Positions 8,530 to 18,361 of a stretch of DNA of 64,000 nt are shown piece by piece. Numbering within the stretch: the first letter of the stretch is position 1; every line of letters starts with the position of its first letter. The stretch covers positions 310,001 to 374,000 of the forward strand of contig NZ_JAFBES010000001.1 of assembly GCF_016908875.1 (NCBI RefSeq). The letters run 5' to 3'. The notes under the pieces are model-generated. The model had not been told where the DNA came from and did not search any database. It saw only the letters and a program-made list of their open reading frames with translations. A program made the position numbers and the translations under genes. The DNA comes from Bacillus ectoiniformans (GTDB lineage Bacteria; Bacillota; Bacilli; Bacillales; Domibacillaceae).

Positions 8530-8853
8530 TTAAGCTTGTCCAGTCATGTCTAAATCTTGAAGAAAGATTACCTTTTGAAAATAGCTCGTCAACAGCACCC
8601 ACTTTTCAGGAAAAATGTGAATAAATGTTTCTACAGAAAGAAAGGAATCAATTACAAGGCAGTCTAAGTACAGATCTGATTTCTGTAAATCATATAATAA
8701 GGCATGCGGAATCGTATAAAAAGCATTAAATTGAAATCGATTCAGTTTAACTGGCTGTATACCTGCTTGAAACAGCCAATTATTTATACTAGTAAGAGTA
8801 CCATTCTGACTTGGAGCGTGTATTCCTTTATTAAATAAGACTATTCCCTTCAT
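8530..8853 (-). CDS. Hypothetical protein, 107 residues
   Basis: I do not recognise this family. It is a soluble-looking protein rich in aromatic and hydrophobic residues (begins MKGIVLFNKG; middle FNAFYTIPHALLYDLQ; later VIDSFLSVETFIHIFPEKW). There is one cysteine, no signal peptide and no obvious membrane helix. It is accepted as a gene because a strong AAGGGGG ribosome site stands 8 bases before the ATG. It is flanked by ppiB downstream on the same strand and a divergent FtsH-like gene, with no operon partner that would suggest a role. Confidence 0.6.
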   Translation of the reverse strand: MKGIVLFNKGIHAPSQNGTLTSINNWLFQAGIQPVKLNRFQFNAFYTIPHALLYDLQKSDLYLDCLVIDSFLSVETFIHIFPEKWVLLTSYFQKVIFLQDLDMTGQA

Positions 8854-9078
8854 AATAAATACCCCCTTCAGCTTTTGTTATTGGCTGTACAAGGAAAATT
8901 TATACTTGATATAAACGCAATCTTAAAACAGCTGCTTGTAGCCATAAATATTTCGGACAGCTCGCTAACTATAAATACTTTTTTCATATAATCTCCACAA
9001 TATATAGTTCTATTTTCCTATTTATTAATATTTTTAACCTTTTATAATGGTAAATATATTCTCTAAGGAGTGAAGTTA

Positions 9079-10815
9079 TTGAATTTACCATCCAATTTCA
9101 CGAAGAAAATACTTCCTTATGCTTTAGGATTTCTAGTAGTAGCTGCGTGCATCTTTTGGATAATAATAGACACTGATCAAACAAAGACCGTTCCCTATTC
9201 TTCATTAGAAAAGATTATTCAAGAGCAAGATGGACAATCTGTTTCTCTCGTAGAAAAATTTGATGGAACACTGATCCTCCACACACAAGATGGAGAATAC
9301 ACTTCACATATATCACCGGGCACTCTCTCAGCAGATAAGCTCATTGAAAAATACAATATTACTTACTCTTATTCTAATAGCAATGCCTATGAAGGCTGGA
9401 TGATTGGCGGCGTTATTCTCCTCTTGATCGCTATCGCCTATTATATGAACAGAAGAGGAAAAGGCGGCGAAAGCACCGCAAGATCGATGAAAAATACGGT
9501 CTCAAAAGCAAGACCGCTGCCGTCTGTTACGATGGATGACATCGGCGGACTTTCGGATGAAATGAAAGAAGAGATTCTTCAGACACTGGCTATTATGAAA
9601 GAGCCGGAACAATCATCTAAAGTTGGTCTTAAGGCACCGCGAGGCATACTGCTTTACGGACCGCCTGGAACAGGAAAAACTCTGCTCGCTCAAGCGATTG
9701 CTAGAGATTTAAATGCAAGCTTCTTCTCAGCAAGCGGATCTGCATTTACCGAATTATTCGTTGGTGTCGGTGCTTCCCGAGTGCGCAGTTTGTTTGAGCA
9801 AGCGAGAAAGCAAGCTCCTGCTGTTATCTTTATTGATGAAGTGGATGCTTTAGCCGGACGCCGCAAAGCTCATGGCGGTGAAGAAGGCGAAAAAACATTG
9901 ACTGAATTGCTTGTTCAGCTGGATGGCGGATATGCTAATGACAATATTTTATTTATTGCGGCCACTAACAGAAAAGATATGTTAGATGAAGCTTTCCTGC
10001 GTCCCGGCCGTATTGACTTCTCCTTCCTTGTTCCGCTTCCGGATACAAAAGGAAGAAGAGAAATTATTGATATTCATGTAAAGGGCAAGCAGCTTGAAGA
10101 AAGTGTAGCAGCTTCACTTGGCGAATTAGCTGAAAGCACTTCAGGATTTTCCGGTGCCGAACTGCACTCGCTGTTTGAAACAGCTAGCCGCAGCGCTATT
10201 AGAAAAGGGCGCCACATCATTGAGAAAAGCGACCTCGATTATGCGCTAGACCGCACGATTCTTGGCAGCACCTCGCGTTCGCTGCAAGACCCTGAAACGA
10301 AACGGCGTGTGGCCATTCATGAAGCGGGTCATGCCTTAGTTCAGGCAGCAACGAAACCGGGATCGGTTAGGAAAGCAACGATCATTCCACGTGGACAAGC
10401 TCTAGGTTATGTGGCACCGATTCCTAAGGAAATGCATCTTTCCACGGCAAGCGAGCTAATGGATCAAGTCTCCATGATTCTTGCGGGTGGTGTAGCTGAA
10501 AGAATGTACCTTGGTGAACATAGCATCGGCGTCAGCGGAGATGTGCAGCAAGCGAAGAAGATTATTGAGCAAATGGTAGATACAGGCGTCCTGCAAGACA
10601 GCTTTACATTAACGTTCAGCAAAGCGGATCGCGATGTATTGATGCAAGAGCTTTTCCAAAAAGCATTGGAAAAATCAGAAGCATTGATCCGGACGCATGA
10701 CCATCAGTTTGAATTGCTCGTAGATGCTCTTCTGAAGAAAGAAACACTTGAAGGCAGTGAAGTTCAGGAAATTGTGAACCTTCCTGCTGTCAATAAAGAA
10801 TTAGTCGGGGTTTAA
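9079..10815 (+). CDS. Compact FtsH-family membrane AAA+ metalloprotease (paralogue)
   Basis: 578 residues from a TTG at 9079 (AAGGAG 8 bases upstream). It has the FtsH layout: membrane helices at about 11-30 and 106-123 flanking a small external domain, then a AAA+ module with P-loop GPPGTGKT (194-201), pore loop FVGVGAS, Walker B IFIDEVDAL (251-259) and arginine-finger region RPGRID. The M41 protease has the zinc motif HEAGH (415-419) and a later SGDVQQAKK aspartate. All catalytic residues are present. It is about 60 residues shorter than B. subtilis FtsH, mainly at the C-terminus, so it is probably a paralogue rather than the housekeeping FtsH. Confidence 0.87.
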   Translation: MNLPSNFTKKILPYALGFLVVAACIFWIIIDTDQTKTVPYSSLEKIIQEQDGQSVSLVEKFDGTLILHTQDGEYTSHISPGTLSADKLIEKYNITYSYSNSNAYEGWMIGGVILLLIAIAYYMNRRGKGGESTARSMKNTVSKARPLPSVTMDDIGGLSDEMKEEILQTLAIMKEPEQSSKVGLKAPRGILLYGPPGTGKTLLAQAIARDLNASFFSASGSAFTELFVGVGASRVRSLFEQARKQAPAVIFIDEVDALAGRRKAHGGEEGEKTLTELLVQLDGGYANDNILFIAATNRKDMLDEAFLRPGRIDFSFLVPLPDTKGRREIIDIHVKGKQLEESVAASLGELAESTSGFSGAELHSLFETASRSAIRKGRHIIEKSDLDYALDRTILGSTSRSLQDPETKRRVAIHEAGHALVQAATKPGSVRKATIIPRGQALGYVAPIPKEMHLSTASELMDQVSMILAGGVAERMYLGEHSIGVSGDVQQAKKIIEQMVDTGVLQDSFTLTFSKADRDVLMQELFQKALEKSEALIRTHDHQFELLVDALLKKETLEGSEVQEIVNLPAVNKELVGV

Positions 10816-10820
10816 TCCTA

Positions 10821-10859
10821 AAAAAACAGGCAGCTCACATCTAGAGCTGCCTGTTTTTT
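10821..10859. terminator. Bidirectional terminator
   Basis: A 16-bp perfect stem (10821-10836 with 10844-10859) has A6 on the left and T7 on the right, serving both the FtsH-like gene and the convergent lyase gene. Confidence 0.92.
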
Positions 10860-12052
10860 TAATTTGACTGAACTTGATCCAAAGCCTGCTTCAGGTCTTC
10901 CCATATATCCTCTTTCGCTTCCAAACCAACGGACAGGCGAATGAGCTGATCCGTAATTCCCATTTTATTTCTCTCCTCTTCTGGAATGCCAGAATGAGTC
11001 ATGGTAGCCGGATGCTGAATGAGTGACTCAGTATCACCAAGACTTACAGCAATCTTGATTAAGGAAAGGTGATTTAAGACCGCTTGCGCTTCTTTCTTTG
11101 TGCCCCGGATGTCAAAAGCGATGACTCCGCCGCCTGCTCTCATTTGTTTCTTAGCGACGCTATAATCTGCGTGCTCTGAATCTCCCGGGTAATAAACACC
11201 TTTAACAAATGGATGCTTTTTAAGCTGCTCCATGACAAAATGAGCGTTATCACAATGACGATCCATGCGTACAGGGAGTGTCTTCACCCCTCTAAGCAGC
11301 AGCCAGGCGTCAAATGGTGAAATGACTCCGCCTACATCTTTCAAAGTAGTCATAGCCACGTGCTGGATGAATTCTTTTTTCCCCGCAACAAGACCTGCGA
11401 TCACATCGCCGTGCCCTCCAATATATTTCGTTGCACTATGAATGACCACATCACAGCCTAACGGTATAGGCTTTTGCAAATATGGAGAAGAAAAGGTATT
11501 ATCTACTACTACTGGAATGCCATGAGCTTTAGCCACTTTCACAACTAATTCTAAATCGACTATTTTCATTGTTGGGTTAATCGGTGTTTCTATATAAATA
11601 CAAGCTGTTTCTGGACGAATCAATTGTTCGATCTGCTCAGCCGTTTGCATCGCACAGAAATCTGTGGAAATATTGTACTTTTCATTCATTAGCTTTAGCA
11701 GGCCGTATGTGCAGCCATAGATTCCATCCGAACAGATCACATGATCATTCGCTTTAGTCAGTGACAAAAGAATCGCTGATACGGCAGCCATCCCTGATCC
11801 AAAAGCAAGCCCAGCTTCGGCTTCTTCTAATGCCGCAATTCGCTCTTCCAATGACCGAACGGTCGGATTGCCAAGCCTTGAATAAATATAGCCCTCTTCT
11901 TCACCGGCAAATCTGCTTTCCCCTTGCTCCGCTGTTTCAAATGTAAAGGTAGACGTCTGAAAAATTGGTGTCGCCAAGCTTCCTAAATAATCTTTTGAAT
12001 CATACCCGCTGTGAATAACGCTTGTTTCCATCTTCATCTGATCTTTCTTCAT
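10859..12052 (-). CDS. Methionine gamma-lyase-like PLP enzyme (Cys/Met metabolism)
   Basis: 397 residues of the cystathionine gamma-synthase/lyase PLP family. PLP-binding Lys209 is in SATKYIGGH, and YSRLGNPT and SGMAAVSA are family blocks. GCTYGLL carries Cys114, the position equivalent to Cys116 of Pseudomonas methionine gamma-lyase; cystathionine beta- and gamma-lyases usually have Gly there. I therefore favour methionine gamma-lyase (methionine to methanethiol, 2-oxobutyrate and ammonia), with homocysteine or cystathionine lyase as alternatives. No SAM riboswitch or T-box is seen upstream. It ends at a shared terminator. Confidence 0.8.
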   Translation of the reverse strand: MKKDQMKMETSVIHSGYDSKDYLGSLATPIFQTSTFTFETAEQGESRFAGEEEGYIYSRLGNPTVRSLEERIAALEEAEAGLAFGSGMAAVSAILLSLTKANDHVICSDGIYGCTYGLLKLMNEKYNISTDFCAMQTAEQIEQLIRPETACIYIETPINPTMKIVDLELVVKVAKAHGIPVVVDNTFSSPYLQKPIPLGCDVVIHSATKYIGGHGDVIAGLVAGKKEFIQHVAMTTLKDVGGVISPFDAWLLLRGVKTLPVRMDRHCDNAHFVMEQLKKHPFVKGVYYPGDSEHADYSVAKKQMRAGGGVIAFDIRGTKKEAQAVLNHLSLIKIAVSLGDTESLIQHPATMTHSGIPEEERNKMGITDQLIRLSVGLEAKEDIWEDLKQALDQVQSN

Positions 12053-12192
12053 GAGTACACTCCCTTATGCCTTTGCTCTGTCCTTTATTACCATATTACG
12101 TTGATTCCAACATTATTGGAAGCGTTATCATTTTATTTTTTCTGCTCACGAGCCGCCATAGACCACTCGTGATGCTTTATTTCGAACTCATT

Positions 12193-13968
12193 TTAAATAT
12201 AAGGCAATAAGATCTCTGCCTTTGTCCCTTGCCCTTCTTCACTAGTAAAGAAAATCTTTCCGCTATGATTTTCAATAATTTTGAAGCTGACCATTAAACC
12301 TAAGCCGGTTCCCTTTTCTTTATTGGAAAAGAATGGTTCTCCGAGCCTAGTAATCCTGTCTGGCGCGATCCCCAATCCTTGGTCAATCACTTGAATACCA
12401 ACATACTCCTCATCATATTCAATGGTTTTAACCCACACGACTCCTCCGTCTGGCATAGAATCGATCGCATTCTTAATTAAATTAAATATGACTTGCTTGA
12501 TTTGCTTTTTCTCAAGCCGAACTAATTTAGAAAGATTATGAAGATCCATTTTTAGCTCTGTCTTATAAAGCAAGGCTTCTGGCTGCAGGAACTCTACCGA
12601 TTCTCTAATCACTTGATTAAGATCCGCCTTTTCAAAAAAGAAATCTTGATTAGGCTTAGCAAGTAACAGAAACTCCTGCATGATGGATTCGATTCGGTCA
12701 AGTTCAGACAAGATAATTTGTGTATACTTATTATTTGTTTCTTCCCCTAAAATTTGCACAAACCCTTTGACAGCTGTCAAAGGATTTCTGACTTCATGGG
12801 CAATGCCTGCTGCTAATTGGCCTACTACACCTAGCTTGTCCCTCTTGCTTAAAAGAAACTCCTTTTCTTTCAGCGTGGTAATATCTTGAGTAATGGTGCT
12901 CAATCTAAATGGAGTGTCACTATTTGTTTTAACCGCCACCCTTGATCTCATCCATTTAATCGAGCCATCTTTATGGATCACCCGATACTCAATTTCCTGC
13001 TGTGAATTCCCTTTAATAAATTCCATGCATTCCTTTTGATCTTCAGGATGGATCGTATCTATAAAAGCTCGAGGATCTTTATATATTTTATTGACAGAAT
13101 GACCCATAATTCTTTCATAAGAGGGGCTAATATAAATGACTTTTTTCTTCTCCACGTCGTATACAGAAAAGATCTCATTTATATTTTCAGCGATTTCAAG
13201 AAATTTCATCTCGTTCACTTTGAGCTCTGCCGCTTTTTGGTTTAACAGCAAAGACGTTTTGACCTGTTCCGTCACATTTCGAGTAATCCCTATGATTCCC
13301 AGCAGCTGACCCGCTTCATTATAGATCGGTGCTGTGGATAAATTAATATAAATAAGCGTGCCATCTTTCTTTTGCCGAATGGTTTGATGTTCATTGACAG
13401 TGCTACCAGCCATCGTCTTTTCTTTCACACTATGATATTCATCCATGAATTGTATAGGAACAATCGGCAGCTCTTTCCCCTCTATCTCTTCAAGTTTCCA
13501 GCCATAGAGCTCTTCAAACCCTTTATTTACTTTAATAACATGCCCTTGTGGACTTAAGATAGCTAAAGCTTCTCTTGTTGTATTGAGAAACGTGGAAATA
13601 AATGATTTGGTGTTTTTCTTAATTGCCTCTTTTCCTATGCCAATATAGGCGCCGTCTTTATCATTGTATGTAAATTGCCAAATCATACGGCGATATTTTC
13701 CCTGATGATTCATGATACGAATGAATAGAATCTCGTCAGATCGGTTTTCTCTGCATCGATCTAATTTATCTGTAACGTTTGCTAAATCATCAGAATGAAT
13801 CGTTTCGTACCAATCAAAATGAGTTTTATCTCGATCGGTTCCAAGCCACTTTTTAAATGAAGGATTAGCATAGCGCAAGTGCCCTCCTTGACCTATTGTG
13901 ACAATAAAATCGACTGATTGGTGCACTTGGCTTTTTTCGTCAGAATCTATAATTTCTGAATGCTTCAA
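12193..13968 (-). CDS. PAS-domain sensor histidine kinase (sporulation-kinase-like)
   Basis: 591 residues with no membrane segment. Three PAS-like domains are visible at about 15-115, 125-235 and 255-370 (the last with a PAC motif, YRVIHKDGSIKWMRSRV). They are followed by the H-box HEVRNPLTAVKGF (His391) and an ATPase domain with N-box FNLIKNAIDSM, G1 DQGLGI and G2 KGTGLGL. The architecture and H-box resemble cytoplasmic phosphorelay kinases such as KinA and KinE. No response regulator is adjacent, so an orphan kinase feeding Spo0F is plausible but unproven. The start is TTG at 13968 behind GGGGG. Confidence 0.88.
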   Translation of the reverse strand: MKHSEIIDSDEKSQVHQSVDFIVTIGQGGHLRYANPSFKKWLGTDRDKTHFDWYETIHSDDLANVTDKLDRCRENRSDEILFIRIMNHQGKYRRMIWQFTYNDKDGAYIGIGKEAIKKNTKSFISTFLNTTREALAILSPQGHVIKVNKGFEELYGWKLEEIEGKELPIVPIQFMDEYHSVKEKTMAGSTVNEHQTIRQKKDGTLIYINLSTAPIYNEAGQLLGIIGITRNVTEQVKTSLLLNQKAAELKVNEMKFLEIAENINEIFSVYDVEKKKVIYISPSYERIMGHSVNKIYKDPRAFIDTIHPEDQKECMEFIKGNSQQEIEYRVIHKDGSIKWMRSRVAVKTNSDTPFRLSTITQDITTLKEKEFLLSKRDKLGVVGQLAAGIAHEVRNPLTAVKGFVQILGEETNNKYTQIILSELDRIESIMQEFLLLAKPNQDFFFEKADLNQVIRESVEFLQPEALLYKTELKMDLHNLSKLVRLEKKQIKQVIFNLIKNAIDSMPDGGVVWVKTIEYDEEYVGIQVIDQGLGIAPDRITRLGEPFFSNKEKGTGLGLMVSFKIIENHSGKIFFTSEEGQGTKAEILLPYI

Positions 13969-14249
13969 CTCATAACCCCCTCTAAACTCTTTCCTTTGTT
14001 CTTAGCTATATAACTATCCTGTATTTTTGTATACTTGATTCCCCGTTTGGAGAAGCTATTTTTGAAAAACAATCTTTACTTTAAATAAATATTTTCTATA
14101 TACCAACTACAAGAAATGTCTTAGCATTCTTATATTATATATTGGATTTTTATTTCCATCTAAACTTTTTTTGTTTTTTTTAACAATATTATTATTATTT
14201 CGCACTAAGAGGATTTTTCCTCTAAAAAAAGAAAAGGAGGACAGGATGG

Positions 14250-15740
14250 ATGAGAAAAAAATTTCCCATAAAAAAACGCGAGTCCCTTCGTCCTGAGCTG
14301 TCCCAGCTTCTTGAAAAATGTAAGCAATCAAAGGATTTCTTAACTTATAAATATGATCCCAAGCAAATGGTTACCATATCCTACTTTAAGACATTAGTAG
14401 ATGCTGATATGCTTCATCAGGAGATCCTTTCGAATGTGCAGGAAAAAGAGGTTTCCTCGCTAGCGGAAATTTCATGTGCTGTACCTATTGAGAATCCAAT
14501 ATTGACGACAGATTTAAATGAGGTTCAGGAAAAGCTCTTAACTGGATTTGTCCTATTTCATCTCGAAAACGACCTGGATTCCTATTTATTGCTGCCTGCG
14601 CCGCTTGAAGAGAAGCGGCAAATCTCTATTCCCGAAACAGAGTACAGTGTGGTTGGGCCTAAAGAAGGTTTTGTTGAATCGTTAGATACTAACTTGAATT
14701 TAATACGATCCCGGCTGCCTATCCTTGACTTGACTATTAAAGAATTACACGTTGGGAAGCTAACAAAAACTCGTGTAGCCGTGATCTACATCAAGGGGGT
14801 TGCTGATGAGGATAATATTCAAACCGTCATGCAGAGGATTCAGGCGATTGAGTATGACCAAGTGATTGACAGTTCATTTATTAATCAGCTGATTACGGAT
14901 AATCCGCACTCGCCATTTCCGCAATTAATCGATACCGAACGTCCCGATCGGGTTGCTGGCAGTCTTGTGGAGGGCAAAATAATTATTCTCGCAGATGGTT
15001 CTCCTCATGCATTAACTGGGCCAACCACATTTATTGAGTTTTTCTCAGCTACAGAAGATTACTTTATCACCTGGCATATCGCTTCTGCTTTTCGGCTAAT
15101 CCGGATATTTGCGGTGATTTTTTCTGTTTTAGCGACACCCGCATATGTCGCCATTCTTACTTACCATTATGAAATGATACCGCAGGATCTGTTAAATACA
15201 TTAGTCTCTTCCCGAAGCGGGATTCCTTTCCCTCCCATTTTAGAAGCTGTTATCCTTGAGATCACGATTGAATTGCTTCGGGAAGCTGGAGCAAGACTAC
15301 CGACAAAAATTGGCCAAACTATCGGGATTGTAGGAGGGATTGTTATCGGAACCGCAGCAGTGGAAGCAGGACTCACGAGCAACGTCCTATTAATCATTGT
15401 GGCTCTAAGTGCTTTAGCCTCTTTTACCACACCTATCTATCAAATGAGCAATACCATTCGATTAATTCGTTTTCCCTTTCTGATCATGGCTCAGCTGTTA
15501 GGATTGGTTGGACTGGCTGTCTGCTTTGCTTGCATGCTTGGACATTTATTAAAACTTACATCTCTTGGAAGACCCTATCTCGAACCTCTGTATCCTTTCC
15601 GGTTCAAGGATTTAAAGGATGCTTTTATCCGTCTTCCTTTAGAGACACAGACCACGCGCCCCCTGCAAATGAGATCAAATCAGCCTGTAAGATTTGAATC
15701 CAAGCCGAAAAAACCCAAGATGCAGGACATAGATGAATAA
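14250..15740 (+). CDS. Spore germination protein GerXA (GerA family, subunit A)
   Basis: 496 residues. The GerA-type A subunit has a large soluble N-terminal domain (about 1-280, including the conserved EGKIIILADGSPHALTGP region) followed by about five membrane segments (VIFSVLATPAYVAILTYH; GIVGGIVIGTAAVEAGL). The C-terminal tail is basic. It sits in the inner spore membrane as part of a nutrient-germinant receptor/channel. AAAGGAGG lies 9 bases before the ATG at 14250. It is the first gene of a three-gene gerA-B-C operon, 21 bases before the next start. Germinant specificity cannot be read from sequence. Confidence 0.95.
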   Translation: MRKKFPIKKRESLRPELSQLLEKCKQSKDFLTYKYDPKQMVTISYFKTLVDADMLHQEILSNVQEKEVSSLAEISCAVPIENPILTTDLNEVQEKLLTGFVLFHLENDLDSYLLLPAPLEEKRQISIPETEYSVVGPKEGFVESLDTNLNLIRSRLPILDLTIKELHVGKLTKTRVAVIYIKGVADEDNIQTVMQRIQAIEYDQVIDSSFINQLITDNPHSPFPQLIDTERPDRVAGSLVEGKIIILADGSPHALTGPTTFIEFFSATEDYFITWHIASAFRLIRIFAVIFSVLATPAYVAILTYHYEMIPQDLLNTLVSSRSGIPFPPILEAVILEITIELLREAGARLPTKIGQTIGIVGGIVIGTAAVEAGLTSNVLLIIVALSALASFTTPIYQMSNTIRLIRFPFLIMAQLLGLVGLAVCFACMLGHLLKLTSLGRPYLEPLYPFRFKDLKDAFIRLPLETQTTRPLQMRSNQPVRFESKPKKPKMQDIDE

Positions 15741-15761
15741 GCTTAATTGGAGGTGTATATA

Positions 15762-16853
15762 ATGCTGCCATTACCGGGACAAAATCGACAGGTATCACCG
15801 TTTTTTGTGTTTTATATTATATATAACCTCCAAATCGGCGTGGCGGTGCTTGGGTTTGAGCGTTATATAGCGAAATCAGCCGGGCATGACGCATGGATAT
15901 CGATTTTGTTATCAGGAGCATCCATCCAAATCATTATTTGGATGAGCTATTATATTTTAAATAGCGGCAAGAACGATATTGTTGTCATACACAGACAGCT
16001 ATTCGGAAAATGGCTGGGCGGATTGTTCAGTTTATACCTTATTGCTTATATCATTCTTCTCCTCATTACGAATGTGCGAACATATATTGAGGTCATCCAA
16101 ATATGGATTTTTCCTCACCTGGCCACTTGGTATATGGCCATTATTCTCCTCGCCTTGACGTATATGTATGTGTCTGGCGGCTTTCGTGCCGTTGTTGGGA
16201 TTTGTTTTTTTGGTTTTTTCATGACCATTCCGCTGCTTGCATTAAAGTGGTTTCCCTTACAAGAAGCGAAACCATCCTATCTGTTGCCTGTTATGGACCA
16301 TTCAGTCTTTGAGATCTATGAAGGCGCAAAAACGATGGCATTCAGCTTCGCCGGTTTTGAAGCCTTGCTTTTCTTCTACCCATTTATAAAAAACGCTCAA
16401 AGTTCCCAAAAATGGGCCCATTTTGGCGTGCTATTCAGTACGTTCATTTACTTGTTATCCGCTATCGTCTCTTTTTTATATTACAGTCAAGAACAGCTTC
16501 AGCGTACCATATGGGCTACGCTAACTTTGTGGAAAGTTGTCGATCTTCCTTTTATTGAACGATTTGAATATGCGGGAATCGCAATTTGGCTATTCGTCAT
16601 TCTGCCCAACCTATGTATGTACACCTGGGCTGCCTCAAGAGGAGTCAAGCAATTGTTTTCTATTAAACAAAAGGATTCACTTATCGCACTTTTATTCATT
16701 ACACTAGTGGCAGTTGTGTTAATTACCGATCGGTTTTCAATCGATAAGCTGAATACACTGTCTGGCAACATGGGGATCATCACCATTTATCTTTACATCC
16801 CCTTTATCTTTATCGTACAGCTAGTAAAAAATAAAATGAGGAAAAGCTTATGA
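15762..16853 (+). CDS. Spore germination protein GerXB (GerA family, subunit B)
   Basis: 363 residues with about ten hydrophobic helices, an amino-acid-permease-like (APC fold) subunit of the germinant receptor (QVSPFFVFYIIYNLQIGVAV; FAGFEALLFFYPFI). In characterised receptors the B subunit binds the germinant. The ATG at 15762 is preceded by GGAGGTG 6-7 bases upstream; a TTG five codons earlier lies within that ribosome site. The 3' end overlaps the next gene by 4 bases, indicating translational coupling. Confidence 0.94.
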   Translation: MLPLPGQNRQVSPFFVFYIIYNLQIGVAVLGFERYIAKSAGHDAWISILLSGASIQIIIWMSYYILNSGKNDIVVIHRQLFGKWLGGLFSLYLIAYIILLLITNVRTYIEVIQIWIFPHLATWYMAIILLALTYMYVSGGFRAVVGICFFGFFMTIPLLALKWFPLQEAKPSYLLPVMDHSVFEIYEGAKTMAFSFAGFEALLFFYPFIKNAQSSQKWAHFGVLFSTFIYLLSAIVSFLYYSQEQLQRTIWATLTLWKVVDLPFIERFEYAGIAIWLFVILPNLCMYTWAASRGVKQLFSIKQKDSLIALLFITLVAVVLITDRFSIDKLNTLSGNMGIITIYLYIPFIFIVQLVKNKMRKSL

Positions 16854-17926
16854 GTAAATATGGATGGATTATATTTTTTATTGTCCTTGTGACCAACTAC
16901 TCCATTCGGCCACACATTTTAGAGGATGTTCAACTTGTCACAGCTATCGGCTATGATTATGTAGATAAAGACCTTTATCAAGGGACTGCCGCCTCTCCTG
17001 CTTACTTTGCAGGAGACAATCCAAAGCCTGAAACGATCACCTTCACTGCAACAGGACATACAACGAAGGACATTAAACAAAGCCTGCAGCGGGAATCTCC
17101 CGCTCCCCTTGTTATTGGACGGCTTAATACCATTCTCTTTAACAAAAAGCTTGCGGAAAAGGGACTGAGTTCTTTAATTGATTCAATTCTTCGTGAACCC
17201 CACTTAGGGAGAGATGTTTTTTTGGTCGTAGCAGATGGTCAAACAAAGGATATACTGAATCAGGATTATCCAGTTGCCGATACCACGACCCAATACATCT
17301 CAGATTTAATCGCAGAAAATAAAGAGGAAAATATCCCGAAGACGAATTTGCATCATTTTGTCGCTCAATATGAAGGGACTGGAGCTGATCCTTTTTTGCC
17401 TATTCTTAAGTCGCAAGGCGAGCACATTCGCTTTACAGAAATCGCTTTGTTCAAAGATGATCGATTGGTTGGCACATTGCCGTTCAAAGATAGCTTTATC
17501 TTTAAAACAATTTTAGAAAACTTTCAAAATGGAACCTTTGAATTTCGATCTTCCAAAGGGACTTTTATTGCAATTGAAAATCTGTCTTCTAAAGTGAAGA
17601 TCAAAGTGAGAGATGGATCAGACCAGCCTAAAGCAACCATTCATGTCACCATGCAAGGGAAAGTCACAGAAGCATCAGGACTGTCTTTAGATCGTAAAAA
17701 AACAATAAAATCACTTGAAGAGGATTTAAAAAAAGAGGCTGAAAGAAAAGCTGAAAATATGCTGAAGAAATTTCAAAAATTAAATGTTGATCCGGTGGGG
17801 CTTGGCGAATATGCTCGCAGTCAAAACCGTGGTTTTAATGAAAAGGAATGGCAGTCTAAGTATCCCAGTATACCAATTACTTATAAGATGGACGTACAAA
17901 TTATACAAACCGGCATCGTAGAATGA
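16850..17926 (+). CDS. Spore germination protein GerXC (GerA family, subunit C), no lipobox cysteine
   Basis: 358 residues, the usual GerC length, with conserved regions IGRLNTILFNKKLAEKG and LREPHLGRDVFLVVADG. GerC subunits are normally lipoproteins with Cys at the end of the signal peptide. Here the hydrophobic segment IIFFIVLVTNYSIRP has Tyr or Ser where the cysteine would fall, and no cysteine is visible near it. The protein may therefore be anchored by an uncleaved N-terminal helix. It overlaps gerXB by ATGA. Its terminator stem begins inside the last codons. Confidence 0.92.
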   Translation: MSKYGWIIFFIVLVTNYSIRPHILEDVQLVTAIGYDYVDKDLYQGTAASPAYFAGDNPKPETITFTATGHTTKDIKQSLQRESPAPLVIGRLNTILFNKKLAEKGLSSLIDSILREPHLGRDVFLVVADGQTKDILNQDYPVADTTTQYISDLIAENKEENIPKTNLHHFVAQYEGTGADPFLPILKSQGEHIRFTEIALFKDDRLVGTLPFKDSFIFKTILENFQNGTFEFRSSKGTFIAIENLSSKVKIKVRDGSDQPKATIHVTMQGKVTEASGLSLDRKKTIKSLEEDLKKEAERKAENMLKKFQKLNVDPVGLGEYARSQNRGFNEKEWQSKYPSIPITYKMDVQIIQTGIVE

Positions 17927-17945
17927 TCTGCCGGTTTGTTTTATT
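17905..17945 (+). terminator. Terminator of the ger operon
   Basis: ACAAACCGGCA (17905-17915, inside the end of gerXC) pairs with TGCCGGTTTGT (17929-17939), followed by TTTATT. Confidence 0.75.
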
Positions 17946-18300
17946 AGTATGTATAATTATTTAAAAAAGCTTGTTGCCTTATAGCTAATATAAGCCAGCA
18001 CGAATGATATATTAACAAAAAAGCATAAATGAATACCGCTGTCTTCATAGCGATAGGAACAGCACGGTGAGAGGCTGCCAATGGATAAATCCATATTAAG
18101 AACAACGGCAGTAAAAGTTTCCATCCATAAAAGGCTATCCAATGGATCTCATAAAGAAATTTAGCAAACGGGTTTCCCTCTTCGATCACTCCATGCTGCA
18201 GTCCTACATCCGTAAATAACGCATCAAAAAAACTAAGCGAGAGCAGCCAGTAAACAATTGCCACGAAAAGTTTCACCCTTTCAATAAATGAAATAAGCAC
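17944..18300 (-). CDS. Small integral membrane protein (DUF5658-like)
   Basis: 118 residues with about three membrane helices (VAIVYWLLSLSFFDALFT; GWKLLLPLFLIWIYPLA; TAVFIYAFLLIYHSCWLIL). The motif FDALFTDVGLQHGVIEEGNPFAKFLYE resembles DUF5658-type proteins, whose function is unknown. The start at 18300 (GTG) lacks a clear ribosome site and a start some 10-15 codons later is possible. It converges on the ger operon. Confidence 0.68.
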   Translation of the reverse strand: MLISFIERVKLFVAIVYWLLSLSFFDALFTDVGLQHGVIEEGNPFAKFLYEIHWIAFYGWKLLLPLFLIWIYPLAASHRAVPIAMKTAVFIYAFLLIYHSCWLILAIRQQAFLNNYTY

Positions 18301-18361
18301 ACGTTAAAATCAAGTGCTTATTCCATTATTAACAATATTTTACCAGTGCATACGCAGACGA

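Noticed and set aside
12053-12192. Possible SAM riboswitch or T-box before the methionine gamma-lyase gene
   Set aside because: The leader is too short and lacks the conserved motifs of either class.
14205-14232. Hairpin AGAGGA/TCCTCT followed by A residues before gerXA, considered as a terminator
   Set aside because: The poly-T tract is missing on either usable side; it may be a regulatory hairpin but evidence is too thin to list.
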